DNA of 64,000 nt from Escherichia coli. GTDB taxonomy: Bacteria > Pseudomonadota > Gammaproteobacteria > Enterobacterales > Enterobacteriaceae. The DNA is taken from contig NZ_JAATUR010000001.1 in NCBI RefSeq assembly GCF_011881725.1, forward strand, positions 236,637 to 300,636. The letters run 5' to 3'. The first letter of the stretch is position 1. Each line of letters starts with the position of its first letter. This document shows, piece after piece, positions 21,803-34,800 of this stretch. The position numbers were made by a program, and so were the translations under genes. The notes under the pieces are model-generated. The model made no database searches and was not told the DNA's origin. It saw only the letters and a program-made list of their open reading frames with translations.

Positions 21803-22870
21803 ATGTTTGTGAAGCTCTTACGTTCCGTTGCGATTGGATTAATTGTCGGCGCTATTTTGCTGGTTGCCATGCCTTCGCTGCGCAGCATTAACCCGCTTTC
21901 CACTCCGCAATTTGATAGTACCGATGAGACGCCTGCCAGCTATAACCTGGCGGTTCGCCGCGCCGCGCCAGCGGTGGTTAACGTTTACAACCGTGGGTTG
22001 AACACCAATTCTCACAACCAGCTTGAGATTCGCACACTGGGATCCGGTGTGATCATGGATCAGCGCGGTTATATCATCACCAATAAACACGTAATCAACG
22101 ACGCCGATCAGATCATCGTCGCCTTACAGGATGGACGTGTATTTGAAGCGTTACTGGTGGGATCTGACTCTCTAACCGATCTGGCGGTACTTAAAATTAA
22201 TGCCACTGGCGGTTTACCTACCATTCCAATAAATGCGCGTCGCGTACCGCACATTGGCGATGTGGTACTGGCGATCGGTAACCCGTACAACCTCGGGCAG
22301 ACCATTACCCAGGGGATTATCAGTGCCACGGGTCGAATCGGTCTGAACCCGACCGGGCGGCAAAACTTCCTGCAAACCGATGCTTCCATTAACCACGGCA
22401 ACTCTGGCGGCGCGCTGGTGAACTCGCTGGGTGAGCTGATGGGCATTAACACGCTGTCGTTTGATAAGAGTAACGATGGCGAAACGCCGGAAGGTATCGG
22501 CTTTGCAATTCCTTTCCAGTTAGCAACCAAAATTATGGATAAGCTGATCCGTGATGGTCGCGTGATCCGTGGATATATTGGCATTGGAGGACGAGAGATC
22601 GCGCCTCTGCACGCGCAGGGCGGCGGCATCGATCAACTGCAAGGGATCGTGGTTAATGAAGTGTCACCTGACGGCCCGGCGGCGAATGCGGGTATTCAGG
22701 TCAACGATCTAATTATCTCGGTGGACAACAAGCCTGCAATCTCCGCTCTGGAGACAATGGATCAGGTGGCAGAAATTCGACCTGGTTCGGTGATCCCGGT
22801 TGTAGTAATGCGTGATGATAAGCAGTTAACATTGCAGGTCACCATTCAGGAATATCCAGCGACCAATTAA
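21803..22870 (+). CDS. degS: Site-1 protease DegS
   Basis: A 355-residue inner-membrane-anchored HtrA protease that senses misfolded porin C termini and cuts RseA to release sigma-E. There is one N-terminal membrane anchor (about 6-25, AIGLIVGAILLVAMP). The protease domain has catalytic His in NKHVI, Asp in TDLAVL and Ser in GNSGGALV. A single PDZ domain occupies about 260-355. All catalytic residues are intact. It ends just before a bidirectional terminator shared with convergent mdh. Confidence 0.97.
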   Translation: MFVKLLRSVAIGLIVGAILLVAMPSLRSINPLSTPQFDSTDETPASYNLAVRRAAPAVVNVYNRGLNTNSHNQLEIRTLGSGVIMDQRGYIITNKHVINDADQIIVALQDGRVFEALLVGSDSLTDLAVLKINATGGLPTIPINARRVPHIGDVVLAIGNPYNLGQTITQGIISATGRIGLNPTGRQNFLQTDASINHGNSGGALVNSLGELMGINTLSFDKSNDGETPEGIGFAIPFQLATKIMDKLIRDGRVIRGYIGIGGREIAPLHAQGGGIDQLQGIVVNEVSPDGPAANAGIQVNDLIISVDNKPAISALETMDQVAEIRPGSVIPVVVMRDDKQLTLQVTIQEYPATN

Positions 22871-22886
22871 AGCCAGCCTGAAAAAC

Positions 22887-22916
22887 AAAAAACCGGAGTC
22901 TGTGCTCCGGTTTTTT
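22887..22916. terminator. Bidirectional terminator between degS and mdh
   Basis: AAAAAACCGGAG-TCTGTG-CTCCGGTTTTTT, a stem flanked by six A and six T, between convergent degS and mdh. It can serve both transcripts. Confidence 0.92.
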
Positions 22917-22932
22917 GTTATCCGCTAATCAA

Positions 22933-24776
<1,844 letters not shown>

Positions 24777-24782
24777 TCTCTA

Positions 24783-24805
24783 CCCCGTCGCGCTTTGCGG
24801 CGGGG
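24783..24805 (+). terminator. Hairpin after argR
   Basis: CCCCGTCGC-GCTTT-GCGGCGGGG, a 9-bp stem with one G-T pair, 6 bases after the argR stop. An A/T-rich stretch follows but not a solid T run. Confidence 0.65.
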
Positions 24806-25142
24806 AAAATATTGTTATTTCCTCTCGATCCCCTGTTTCTTCCTGCCTGATATTTAACAAATAGTGCCTTTTACTATGACATATCATTCACAAAATGAAT
24901 GTATAGAACGAATAACGCACATTTTGCAAAAATCTCATATTTTATTGATATAAAAGATTTTTCACCAAGTTCAGTAATTTTTTTAATTCCTTTAAGTTAT
25001 AAAAATAAAATTTTTTAACACTTAGCATCACACCAAACAGTTAGTCAGGCATTAATTAGCCAGATAATTAGTGTATACTTAATTATGTGATATGGGTCAC
25101 GAAACAAAGACCCAGCGAAAAGATTATGTCGAGGTAAAAATC
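24806..25142 (+). promoter_or_regulatory. AT-rich region upstream of yhcN
   Basis: 337 bases, very AT-rich at about 24880-25020, with no credible reading frame. The last 70 bases (TATACTTAATTATGTGA) probably hold the yhcN promoter. The composition suits H-NS-type silencing, but this is inference. Confidence 0.45.
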
Positions 25143-25406
25143 ATGAAAATCAAAACTACTGTTGTTGCATTAAGTGTGCTCTCTGTTCTCTCTTTCGGTG
25201 CTTTCGCTGCCGATTCCATTGATGCTTCTCAAGCACAAAATCGTGAAGCCATCGGCACCGTGTCCGTCAGCGGTGTAGCTTCTTCGCCAATGGATATGCG
25301 TGAAATGCTGAACAAAAAAGCGGAAGAGAAAGGCGCAACTGCCTACCAGATTACCGAAGCGCGTAGCGGCGATACCTGGCACGCCACTGCTGAACTGTAC
25401 AAATAA
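25143..25406 (+). CDS. yhcN: Periplasmic stress protein YhcN (DUF1471)
   Basis: An 87-residue member of the YdgH/BhsA/McbA family. Signal peptide about 1-22 (VVALSVLSVLSFGAFAA, cleavage after AFA). The mature domain has the family pattern IGTVSVSGVASSPMDM and ends in TWHATAELYK. In E. coli it is linked to acid and peroxide stress. The start at MKIKTT is preferred because it begins the signal peptide directly; the longer frame adds 17 hydrophilic residues. Confidence 0.93.
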   Translation: MKIKTTVVALSVLSVLSFGAFAADSIDASQAQNREAIGTVSVSGVASSPMDMREMLNKKAEEKGATAYQITEARSGDTWHATAELYK

Positions 25407-25433
25407 ACCCTCATCGTCTTGTCCGACGATATT

Positions 25434-25457
25434 GCCCCCGGTTCGGGGGCTTTTTTT
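25434..25457. terminator. Terminator between yhcN and yhcO
   Basis: GCCCCCG-GTT-CGGGGGC followed by seven T, 28 bases after yhcN. It also abuts the convergent yhcO stop. Confidence 0.9.
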
Positions 25458-25460
25458 GCG

Positions 25461-25733
25461 CTAGTGACGAACATTAAAACGCAAATGCCCTTCCAGCTCT
25501 TCCTCCGCCTCATCAAAAAGCAATATTAACGCGCCAAAACGCCGACGCGTTTTCTCCCCTAAATGAACAAATTCAATCTCCAGCGGTAGCGGCAGAACAT
25601 CATTCATTAATACGTCCCACAGAGAGTCGAGATCGCGCACCTTATCTTTATCCAAACCAAAGGTGTGGCTAAAGTCGCGATAAAAGTCCTCCTGACTCTC
25701 AATCTCATCAAAATCAAAGCTATAGATATTCAT
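25461..25733 (-). CDS. yhcO: Barstar-family protein YhcO
   Basis: A 90-residue acidic protein of the barstar (barnase inhibitor) superfamily, recognisable by the opening [20 protein letters not shown] region and the DLDSLWDVL motif. No barnase-like RNase gene is nearby, so its partner and function are unknown. It is convergent with yhcN and followed, across a terminator, by the aaeB end. Confidence 0.88.
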   Translation of the reverse strand: MNIYSFDFDEIESQEDFYRDFSHTFGLDKDKVRDLDSLWDVLMNDVLPLPLEIEFVHLGEKTRRRFGALILLFDEAEEELEGHLRFNVRH

Positions 25734-25792
25734 CTCTTGCCACCGTCACGTTTCGCGGAAAGTTCTGCCGATCATCGCTAAGTATAGCCATG

Positions 25793-25820
25793 AAAAAACC
25801 GACGCTTTTGGCGTCGGTTT
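25793..25820 (-). terminator. Terminator of the aaeXAB operon
   Basis: CCGACGC-loop-GCGTCGG stem (25799-25805, 25811-25817) with six T on the leftward strand, 5 bases after the aaeB stop. Confidence 0.9.
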
Positions 25821-25824
25821 TGAC

Positions 25825-27792
25825 TTAACTATCGGTCAACGCATGCTGATACTTATGGAGCATGCCGGTAAGCCGATGCACAGGTTCCGTGACCTGTGGC
25901 GGCGCTTGCCAGATGCGTAGCTTTTCCTGGTAGATTTCCAGTTCTTCAAGCAACTGACCGAAGTAACGGCGGCGTTTATCATCGCTACGGGCAGAAATCA
26001 CGTGGTCCGCTGTACGGCGCATTTGTCGGTGAAATGCCGACAAATCATCGTTCACGGGTATTGGCGCATCACGCAATCGCTGGTGAGCGATAATCATCGT
26101 TAACGCCAGACGAAACTTCGGCAAATCGCCGGGAAATTTATTCATCAGCAAAAACAACTGCTGGTAAAGCGCTGGCAGATGGTTCTCTTTACGCCGAGCA
26201 ATATTGGTGGTCATCGCGGAAACAGCGGCAGAAACAAACTGATTAAGCAGTACCCGTCCGGTTCTGTCGCGCGATTTATCTCGCACCAGCAAAATAACGG
26301 TGAACGCGAGCACACAGCCGACGATTTGCCCCAGCGCACTATCGAGAAACTGACTGAACTGAAAGGTCATCGGGTTATCCAGCACAATAATATTTATGGT
26401 GCTGGCCAGCGCCCCCAACGAGCCCAGTCGCCGTTTCTGTACTTCTATACCGAGGAAGAATCCCAGCACTGCCAGACTAATACACAGCAATAACATACTC
26501 TGCTGGGTATTGGGGATAATCACCAGAAAATAGAGTAGCCCTAACGGCAGCGCCGCCAGCGTCCCGTAGATAAAGTCGATCGCCACCATGCGTGGATTCG
26601 GTAAACGCATTGCCAGCGACGTTACGACGGCAATCATCACCATTGCGCCACTGCCGGAGGTCCATCCGGTCCACAGCCAGAACAACGTCCCCAGCATGCA
26701 GGATAGCGTGGTACGCCAGAAGTTAACCATTGCATGATGACGCTCGGCGGATTCTACTTTTACTTCCGGCTCTCCTTGCAGGATCTCTTCTTCGGTGGCG
26801 TTAATTTTGGTGTTACTGATGACGCCGCGCTTGAGCAACTGATAACGCGTTGCCGCCGCGACCCAGCTATAAATAGTGATGGGCGTGTCACGTTCCCCGG
26901 TCCAGGCAATCACTCGCCGCAGGCGTTTTAGCTGCTTATGGACGTCCTGCGCAGTTTCTACCGGCGTGTCAAAAAATTCGCGAAAGGTATCGGTGATCAA
27001 CTCCGGGCGAGTGTTCTGAATGAGATAGGTTTCACAGGACTGGGTGATCAGCGTCAGCGATAGCGTATTGATCGCTTTTAAACGTCGATTGGCCCGCGCC
27101 CAACGGGAAGACTCCATATTCAGGTTGCTGCGCATACCTTGTAGCGCCGTGGTGCGTCGAACCAGGTCGCCCCAGGCCTTATCAACAACTTCACCATCGC
27201 CATGCTTGATACAGAGTTGCATCAATTGATATTGCGCGACCAGCAAACTTTCCAGCTCTCGATCCACTTCTTGTTTAATCGATCGCGGAGAAAAGAGCAG
27301 ATCGGCCATAATCGCACACACAATACCGATAACGATCTCGCTACAGCGTTCAACGGCAAACTGCGGTGTCAGCAGCGGTTCCGGCTGAATAGTAATTACA
27401 ATGATCAGCGCAGTATAACCAGCAAGCCCCCACGCATAGGAGTTCTCTACTCGTACCAGCGAGGAAATCCAGGTACAAAAACCAGCCCAGATACAACACA
27501 CCAGGATCATCAATAATGGCGCACGGATCATCGCGATAATGATCACCAGCCCGGCAATACAGCCGATAAATGTGCCGATGATGCGCAAAAAGCCACGATA
27601 GCGAATCGCGCCAGAGTACGGTTCACCACCGGCAGCAAAGGCCGGACCGGCGGCAACAATCGCCGCTGTCAGTACTGCCCAGCGTGGCGTTTCCAGCTGA
27701 AAGTGAAAGCCAACAAAAAGCGCCAGCACAATGGCGGTCGCCAGTTTTACCGCAAAGCGAATATGTTGGTTAGCTATAGAGAAAATAGCCAT
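25825..27792 (-). CDS. aaeB: p-Hydroxybenzoate efflux pump subunit AaeB
   Basis: A 655-residue inner-membrane protein of the aromatic acid exporter (ArAE/FUSC) family. Two blocks of about five to six hydrophobic segments (about 13-165 and 365-490) are separated by cytoplasmic regions, the usual FUSC duplication. With AaeA it exports aromatic carboxylic acids as a metabolic relief valve. It is the last gene of aaeXAB, 5 bases after aaeA. Confidence 0.95.
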   Translation of the reverse strand: MAIFSIANQHIRFAVKLATAIVLALFVGFHFQLETPRWAVLTAAIVAAGPAFAAGGEPYSGAIRYRGFLRIIGTFIGCIAGLVIIIAMIRAPLLMILVCCIWAGFCTWISSLVRVENSYAWGLAGYTALIIVITIQPEPLLTPQFAVERCSEIVIGIVCAIMADLLFSPRSIKQEVDRELESLLVAQYQLMQLCIKHGDGEVVDKAWGDLVRRTTALQGMRSNLNMESSRWARANRRLKAINTLSLTLITQSCETYLIQNTRPELITDTFREFFDTPVETAQDVHKQLKRLRRVIAWTGERDTPITIYSWVAAATRYQLLKRGVISNTKINATEEEILQGEPEVKVESAERHHAMVNFWRTTLSCMLGTLFWLWTGWTSGSGAMVMIAVVTSLAMRLPNPRMVAIDFIYGTLAALPLGLLYFLVIIPNTQQSMLLLCISLAVLGFFLGIEVQKRRLGSLGALASTINIIVLDNPMTFQFSQFLDSALGQIVGCVLAFTVILLVRDKSRDRTGRVLLNQFVSAAVSAMTTNIARRKENHLPALYQQLFLLMNKFPGDLPKFRLALTMIIAHQRLRDAPIPVNDDLSAFHRQMRRTADHVISARSDDKRRRYFGQLLEELEIYQEKLRIWQAPPQVTEPVHRLTGMLHKYQHALTDS

Positions 27793-27797
27793 CGTGA

Positions 27798-28730
27798 TTA
27801 ACCAAACTCACGCAGACGATGGGCCATTTTACGGAAGAACGAATCCTGGCTTTCGTCGCGATCCTGTTTGCCAGTGACCACCACCGTAGCGGTGGTGCCC
27901 GCAGGCCAGATGTTCTCTTGCTGGTTGTCGAGACGAATACGTACCGGAACACGTTGCGCCAGACGCACCCATTCAAGGTTAGAATCGATGGTGGCCATAC
28001 CTTTATCATCTCGCGTGCTGCTGGAGTTGGTTACCCCGGCTGCGACGCTATCAACAGTTCCTTTCAGCACTTTGTTGCTGCCAAGCGGCGTGATCTCTGC
28101 GCGATACCCAGGGCGTACACCTTCCAGCTTAGTTTCTTCCATATAGGCCAGTACATAGAAGGAGTTCTGTTTGACCAGCGCAACGGCCGTTGAACCACGG
28201 GTAATAAACTCACCGGTATAGACGTTGAGGTTGGTCACCCAGCCATCTGCTGGCGCGCGGATCACCGTGCGTTCAAGATCCAGTTTTGCCAGATCGCGGG
28301 TCGCCTGCGCTTTAGCTAACTGATGCAGGACCGTTTGCAGTACGTTGTTGGCCTGGTCGATCTCCTCGCGGGACATCGCCTGTATGCCGAGACGGTTACG
28401 ACGTCCAGCCTCCTGGCGTTTCTCCTGTGCCAGTACCTGATAATAAGCAACGTCGGCTTGCGCTTCTTCGAGCGCCTTTTGATAGCGTGGCTGGTCGATG
28501 GTGAACAGAACCTGTCCTTTTTTCACCAGCTGGTTATCATGAACATTCACCTGGGTGATGAGTCCGGAGACGTCCGGTGCGATCGCGACAACATCGGCGC
28601 TAAAGCGCGCGTCACGCGTCCATGGGGATTCAGTGTAATAGGCCCAGGCATTAAAAATTGCGATGAAGGCCAGAATGACTAATACGACCGTGATGGCCGT
28701 ACGGGAGAATTTTCTTATTAGTGTTTTCAC
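27798..28730 (-). CDS. aaeA: p-Hydroxybenzoate efflux membrane fusion protein AaeA
   Basis: A 310-residue HlyD/EmrA-type periplasmic adaptor. One N-terminal membrane anchor (about 12-31, [19 protein letters not shown]), a biotinyl-lipoyl-like half motif ([17 protein letters not shown]), an alpha-helical hairpin (about 75-145) and the second lipoyl half ([18 protein letters not shown]) are visible. It bridges AaeB to an outer-membrane channel. It begins 7 bases after aaeX. Confidence 0.95.
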   Translation of the reverse strand: MKTLIRKFSRTAITVVLVILAFIAIFNAWAYYTESPWTRDARFSADVVAIAPDVSGLITQVNVHDNQLVKKGQVLFTIDQPRYQKALEEAQADVAYYQVLAQEKRQEAGRRNRLGIQAMSREEIDQANNVLQTVLHQLAKAQATRDLAKLDLERTVIRAPADGWVTNLNVYTGEFITRGSTAVALVKQNSFYVLAYMEETKLEGVRPGYRAEITPLGSNKVLKGTVDSVAAGVTNSSSTRDDKGMATIDSNLEWVRLAQRVPVRIRLDNQQENIWPAGTTATVVVTGKQDRDESQDSFFRKMAHRLREFG

Positions 28731-28737
28731 TTCAACC

Positions 28738-28941
28738 TCAAACGAACAGTCGCGATATCAAATAAAACAAGCAGCAATAGAGCGCGGTGTTGAACAACGC
28801 CGGGTGCCAGACAAAGTCGTAAAGACCTGTAGGTACAAGTACCCGGCGCACCAGCCAAAAAATCGCCAGTGATAAAAGCAATTCGAAAAATATCGGTGGG
28901 AAGGACAGCCCAAACACCACGATAACGGGAAACAGACTCAT
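28738..28941 (-). CDS. aaeX: Small membrane protein AaeX (DUF1656)
   Basis: A 67-residue inner-membrane protein with two hydrophobic segments (about 3-27 and 43-65) and the DUF1656 features [10 protein letters not shown] and [10 protein letters not shown]. It is always found upstream of AaeA/B-type pumps, though its exact function is unknown. The start at MSLFPVIV excludes a 23-residue hydrophilic upstream extension. It is divergent from aaeR across 182 bases that should carry the AaeR binding sites. Confidence 0.92.
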   Translation of the reverse strand: MSLFPVIVVFGLSFPPIFFELLLSLAIFWLVRRVLVPTGLYDFVWHPALFNTALYCCLFYLISRLFV

Positions 28942-29123
28942 GTTGACCTTGGTTGTATAGAGAGAGCAGGCGTTATTATTTTCAGCATCTGTCGCCGCAG
29001 AGAAGGGCATGGAAAGCCGGGCGAGAGCAACATTGCTGTAGATTGATATTTAATATATTAGCGTAACTGTTATGCTGTTATCTATATTATGTGATCTAAA
29101 TCACTTTTAAGTCAGAGTGAATA

Positions 29124-30053
29124 ATGGAACGACTAAAACGCATGTCGGTTTTCGCCAAAGTCGTTGAATTTGGCTCGTTTACCGCCGCCGCCAGACAGCT
29201 ACAGATGAGCGTTTCGTCCATCAGTCAGACGGTATCTAAACTGGAAGATGAGTTGCAGGTTAAGCTGCTAAATCGCAGTACTCGCAGCATTGGTTTGACC
29301 GAGGCAGGAAGAATTTATTATCAAGGCTGTCGTCGTATGCTCCATGAAGTGCAGGATGTTCATGAGCAGTTGTATGCCTTCAATAACACGCCTATCGGGG
29401 CGTTGCGCATTGGCTGTTCTTCAACCATGGCTCAAAATGTTCTCGCCGGGCTGACAGCAAAAATGCTGAAAGAGTATCCGGGTCTAAGTGTCAATCTGGT
29501 TACTGGTATTCCTGCCCCCGACCTGATTGCCGACGGTCTGGATGTGGTGATCCGCGTCGGTGCGTTGCAGGATTCCAGCCTGTTTTCCCGACGTCTGGGG
29601 GCGATGCCGATGGTGGTGTGCGCCGCTAAAAGCTATCTCACACAAAATGGAATACCGGAAAAACCCGCCGATTTAAGTAGTCATTCATGGCTTGAATACA
29701 GCGTGCGTCCGGACAATGAATTTGAACTGATCGCGCCAGAAGGGATCTCGACTCGACTGATCCCACAAGGGCGATTTGTGACTAATGATCCGATGACGCT
29801 GGTGCGCTGGCTGACGGCTGGAGCCGGGATCGCCTACGTGCCACTGATGTGGGTGATCAACGAGATCAATCGCGGGGAGCTGGAGATCCTGCTGCCGCGT
29901 TATCAGTCAGATCCGCGCCCGGTTTATGCGCTGTATACCGAAAAAGATAAACTGCCGTTGAAGGTGCAAGTCGTGATCAACTCACTGACGGATTATTTTG
30001 TTGAGGTCGGTAAGTTGTTTCAGGAGATGCATGGACGCGGGAAAGAGAAGTAA
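29124..30053 (+). CDS. aaeR: LysR-family regulator AaeR
   Basis: A 309-residue LysR-type activator of aaeXAB that responds to aromatic carboxylic acids. The N-terminal helix-turn-helix (about 17-40, GSFTAAARQLQMSVSSISQTV in part) and the effector domain (about 90-300) are complete. The divergent layout against its target operon is typical. It ends before a REP element and the convergent tldD. Confidence 0.93.
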   Translation: MERLKRMSVFAKVVEFGSFTAAARQLQMSVSSISQTVSKLEDELQVKLLNRSTRSIGLTEAGRIYYQGCRRMLHEVQDVHEQLYAFNNTPIGALRIGCSSTMAQNVLAGLTAKMLKEYPGLSVNLVTGIPAPDLIADGLDVVIRVGALQDSSLFSRRLGAMPMVVCAAKSYLTQNGIPEKPADLSSHSWLEYSVRPDNEFELIAPEGISTRLIPQGRFVTNDPMTLVRWLTAGAGIAYVPLMWVINEINRGELEILLPRYQSDPRPVYALYTEKDKLPLKVQVVINSLTDYFVEVGKLFQEMHGRGKEK

Positions 30054-30066
30054 TTCATGTGAGTAA

Positions 30067-30096
30067 GCCGGATAAGGCGTTTACGCCGTATCCGGC
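30067..30096. repeat. REP element between aaeR and tldD
   Basis: GCCGGATAAGGCG / CGCCGTATCCGGC palindrome, a single enterobacterial REP/PU unit, placed between convergent genes where it can protect 3' ends. Confidence 0.88.
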
Positions 30097-30105
30097 CTGG
30101 ATAGA

Positions 30106-31566
<1,461 letters not shown>

Positions 31567-31595
31567 TTAGTTACTGCGGTAGAAGATGTTTGACG

Positions 31596-31824
31596 GCTGC
31601 CGGATGCGGCGTGAACGCCTTATCCGGCCTACGGTTATATTCCAGCTTGTAGGCCTGATAAGACGCATTGCGTCGCATCAGGCAATGGCTGCCGGATGCG
31701 GTGTGAACACCTTATCCGTCCTACGGTTATATTTCAGCTTGTAGGCCTGATAAGACGCACTGCGTCGCATCAGGCAATGGCTGCCGGATGCGGTGTGAAC
31801 ACCTTATCCGGCCTACGGTTATGT
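31596..31824. repeat. Tandem BIME (REP) array, 92-bp units
   Basis: Unit 1 31596-31687, unit 2 31688-31779 and a partial unit 3 from 31780. Each unit begins GCTGCCGGATGCGG, contains CCTTATCCGNCCTACGG (one REP arm set), then TTGTAGGCCTGATAAGACGC and GCGTCGCATCAGGCAATG (the inverted REP). Units differ at only a few positions. This is a BIME-2-type array between yhdP and tldD; it fills almost the whole 339-base gap between them. Confidence 0.92.
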
Positions 31825-31890
31825 TCCGGCTCGTTGGCTTTTGGCAACGATTATCTTATGAGATTGGGGCAATTACGCGCCCTCGTCAAA

Positions 31891-34800
31891 TCATTGCGCT
31901 TTTTCTTTACGCGGTTGGCGCAACACTTCGTTGATTTGCGGATCGTCCAGCGGCCCCGAAATGTGATAGCGCAAAATGGAGACTTTACTCCACAGCGGCC
32001 CCAACACTTTACTGGCAGCAAACACTGCCGCGCCAACAATGGGGTTAACCGCAAAGGCCGCAGCCACACCCACCGTTGCGGAAATCTCTGGTGCGACAAC
32101 CGCCTCCATATTCAGATCGCGGCGTACCAGATTTACCGACCCTTTCATGGCGATATCCGCTTCCAGGCCATCCACCAGCGTGTCGTCAGTATGCATAACG
32201 CCGTCTTTAATCCACGCGGTGCTGCGAATGGAGTCAAAATAGAAACCTTCGCCAAAGGTATCCCTGAAATCAAAACGCAGCTTACGCATCAGGGCATCAA
32301 CACTCAATAAGCGCAGTAATTGTCCGGCATGTCCAGTGCTGATTTCGGTAATTTCGCCTTTACCCAGTTGAGTATGAATGATGCCATTCAACGTCGCCTC
32401 ATCCGGTTGCCACGGCGCTTTGCGCCAGTGTAAATCGTAATCCACATTAAATGATGACTGGCGTATGGGCGTCGTGACACCAAAAAATTCTGCGGCGGCA
32501 TCAAGTTTCTGCCCGCGCAGTTTTCCTTTCAGCGAGGTGCGTTCATTCCCCGGATTGTTAACCCATTCACCATCGGCAGTGAGTCGCGAGAAACCGGTAT
32601 CTATCAGCCCATTGGTCAGCGTTAACGTATCGCCAGAAATAGTGATATCGCTGTCAATGCGACCGAATTTTTGCCCCCAGAACCAACACTCTGCGCAACG
32701 TATTTGCGCGTCCGGCCAGCCATGGAAGTTAATGCGTTCCGTTGTAGGGAAAGGTGATGAAGGCGTTGAGCCGCCACTGGTTTTCGCCACGCTCGGGTTG
32801 TAATAGAGATATTTGATATTCGCCAGCCACGGCGCGTTATTACGCATCGCCAGCGTGGCGTTAATTTCACGCCCTTGTGCCTCAACCTCGGTGCCATTTG
32901 CCGTCGGTTGCGAAACAATGCTCAGGTTATTCCATTGCTGATTTCCCAGCGACAACATAGGTGTACGTAACGTAATGTGTTGTGGGAAACTCGCTGCACC
33001 ACCGACACTCTCCGCCGCGCCTTTCTGGAACAAGGCCAGCCACTCGGCACCATTCATCGGCGGCATATTGAGCTCAACGCCACTTTGTTCCGGCAACGGC
33101 GGGAGTGTTTTACTGTCTGCCGCCCAAATGGCACGATCGAGCGTCAGCTTTTGACCGAGCAACCAGCGGCTATTGAAATGGTTATCCGCACCAGCCTGTC
33201 CGGTTAATTCAAAGCTGTTAAGATTGCCATCAACCTTAACGTTTACCGGTAGCGGTTCGCCCGCAGGTTTGGCTAACGGTGAAGGTAAGTGACTGCTCAC
33301 ATTCTTCAGATCGCCGTTCAGCTCTACGTCATAGGTCACGCCAGCATGATAAGGCAACTCAATGCCCACTTTTCCATCCCAGGCAACGCTGCCACTTAAC
33401 GCTTCGTTTACCGCTTCAGGCAGAACGCCGGTTTTCGCTGGTTGCCAGTTACCGTTGAGATTCACCGCAACCTGATAGGCTTTTGCCCCTTCTTTAGTGG
33501 AAAAATCCACATTTAGTGGCTGATTAAACCAGCTTGCTGTCAGTGGTTCACTTTGCAGATCACCATTGATAAAGCTGAATTTTCCGCTCAAATTTTTCAG
33601 GGTGCTATCGAGTGGTTTAATAAACAGGCTGTTGTTGCGCAGCGTCACTTCACCTTTCGCTGTTACCAATTCGCCATTCAGCGGGATATCGAGATGTAAG
33701 CGAGCATTCACATCGCCGTCGAGCTGGAGTTCTTGAAGAGTCGCCCCCAGCGAGTCCTTCAGCGGTGTCTCATCAAAGTAAGGGCCAACGGCTTTACCCG
33801 GACCTTTAATGTCAGCGTCAATCAGCAGTTTTTCTTTCGAGTAGTCAGGGATCACTGCGGTGAGATTACTGGCCCGCACGCCCCCCAGATTAACGCCATC
33901 GGTTTTCATCCATAAACCGTCGTTAATAAAGTCCAGTTCAATATCGAGGTTAGTTAACGCTGGCCAGTCTGGCTGAAAGGCAAACTTCGCGTTACGCAGC
34001 GGCACCAGCACTTCAAACTGACCTTCGTTGTGTGTATAGGGGAAGAGTTGCGGATTGCCGCCATAAACCAGCGTCGCGTTTTCCGCTTCACCGCCCTGAA
34101 TCGCGCCACTTAGGTAATCGACCAGGTCTTTACCCATCAGGTTTTCCGGGAAATAGCGCCAGGCTTGCGAACCATCATCGGTACTGATGCCAGCCAGTAT
34201 GCCCAGCCAGGGCTCATCGTTAGCTGGTTGCAGGTAACGGAAACCGCCACGCGCATGGACGGCTTTGGCTTTGACGTCAATGTTACGCCCATCCAGTTGG
34301 AAACCTTTGTCATTGTTCAGCCAACTTATAGTTGCCTGACCATCGGCGATTTCCAGTGGCGCACGGAATACCGTTTCGTAAGGCATCTTTGCCTGTTTCA
34401 TCGATGCGGTAAGCAAACCATTTTCTACGCTACCGGAAAGCGTTCCGGAAAATTGTTCCGCACCCGGTAATAATTTCCATTGCTTCCAGGCCAGATCGCT
34501 CCACGATGCCTGAAAACGGGTCTTGTCTGCCGCCTGAAGCGGGATATCCAGCGCCAGCGTGTTGATCTTGCCGCTCGGTTGTGTGGACCGCCAGATGTCA
34601 CCGAGTGCAGGTGAAAGTTTCGCGGCCAGCGGGCGTACGCCTTCCAGGCCTGCCAGCTCCAGATTGCTGGCGCGAATCCGCAGCTCGTCACTGCGTGTAT
34701 TGTTTTTGCCGCCAACATCCTGTTCCGGTATCCAGGCCAGTGTCAATGCTCCGCTCGGCCAGGGTTTGCCGTCCATCGTGATACGGGTATCGGGAATAGA

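Noticed and set aside
31596..31824. Possible CRISPR array (regularly repeated sequence)
   Set aside because: Units are contiguous 92-bp copies with no variable spacers, and they contain classic REP palindromes; this is a BIME array.
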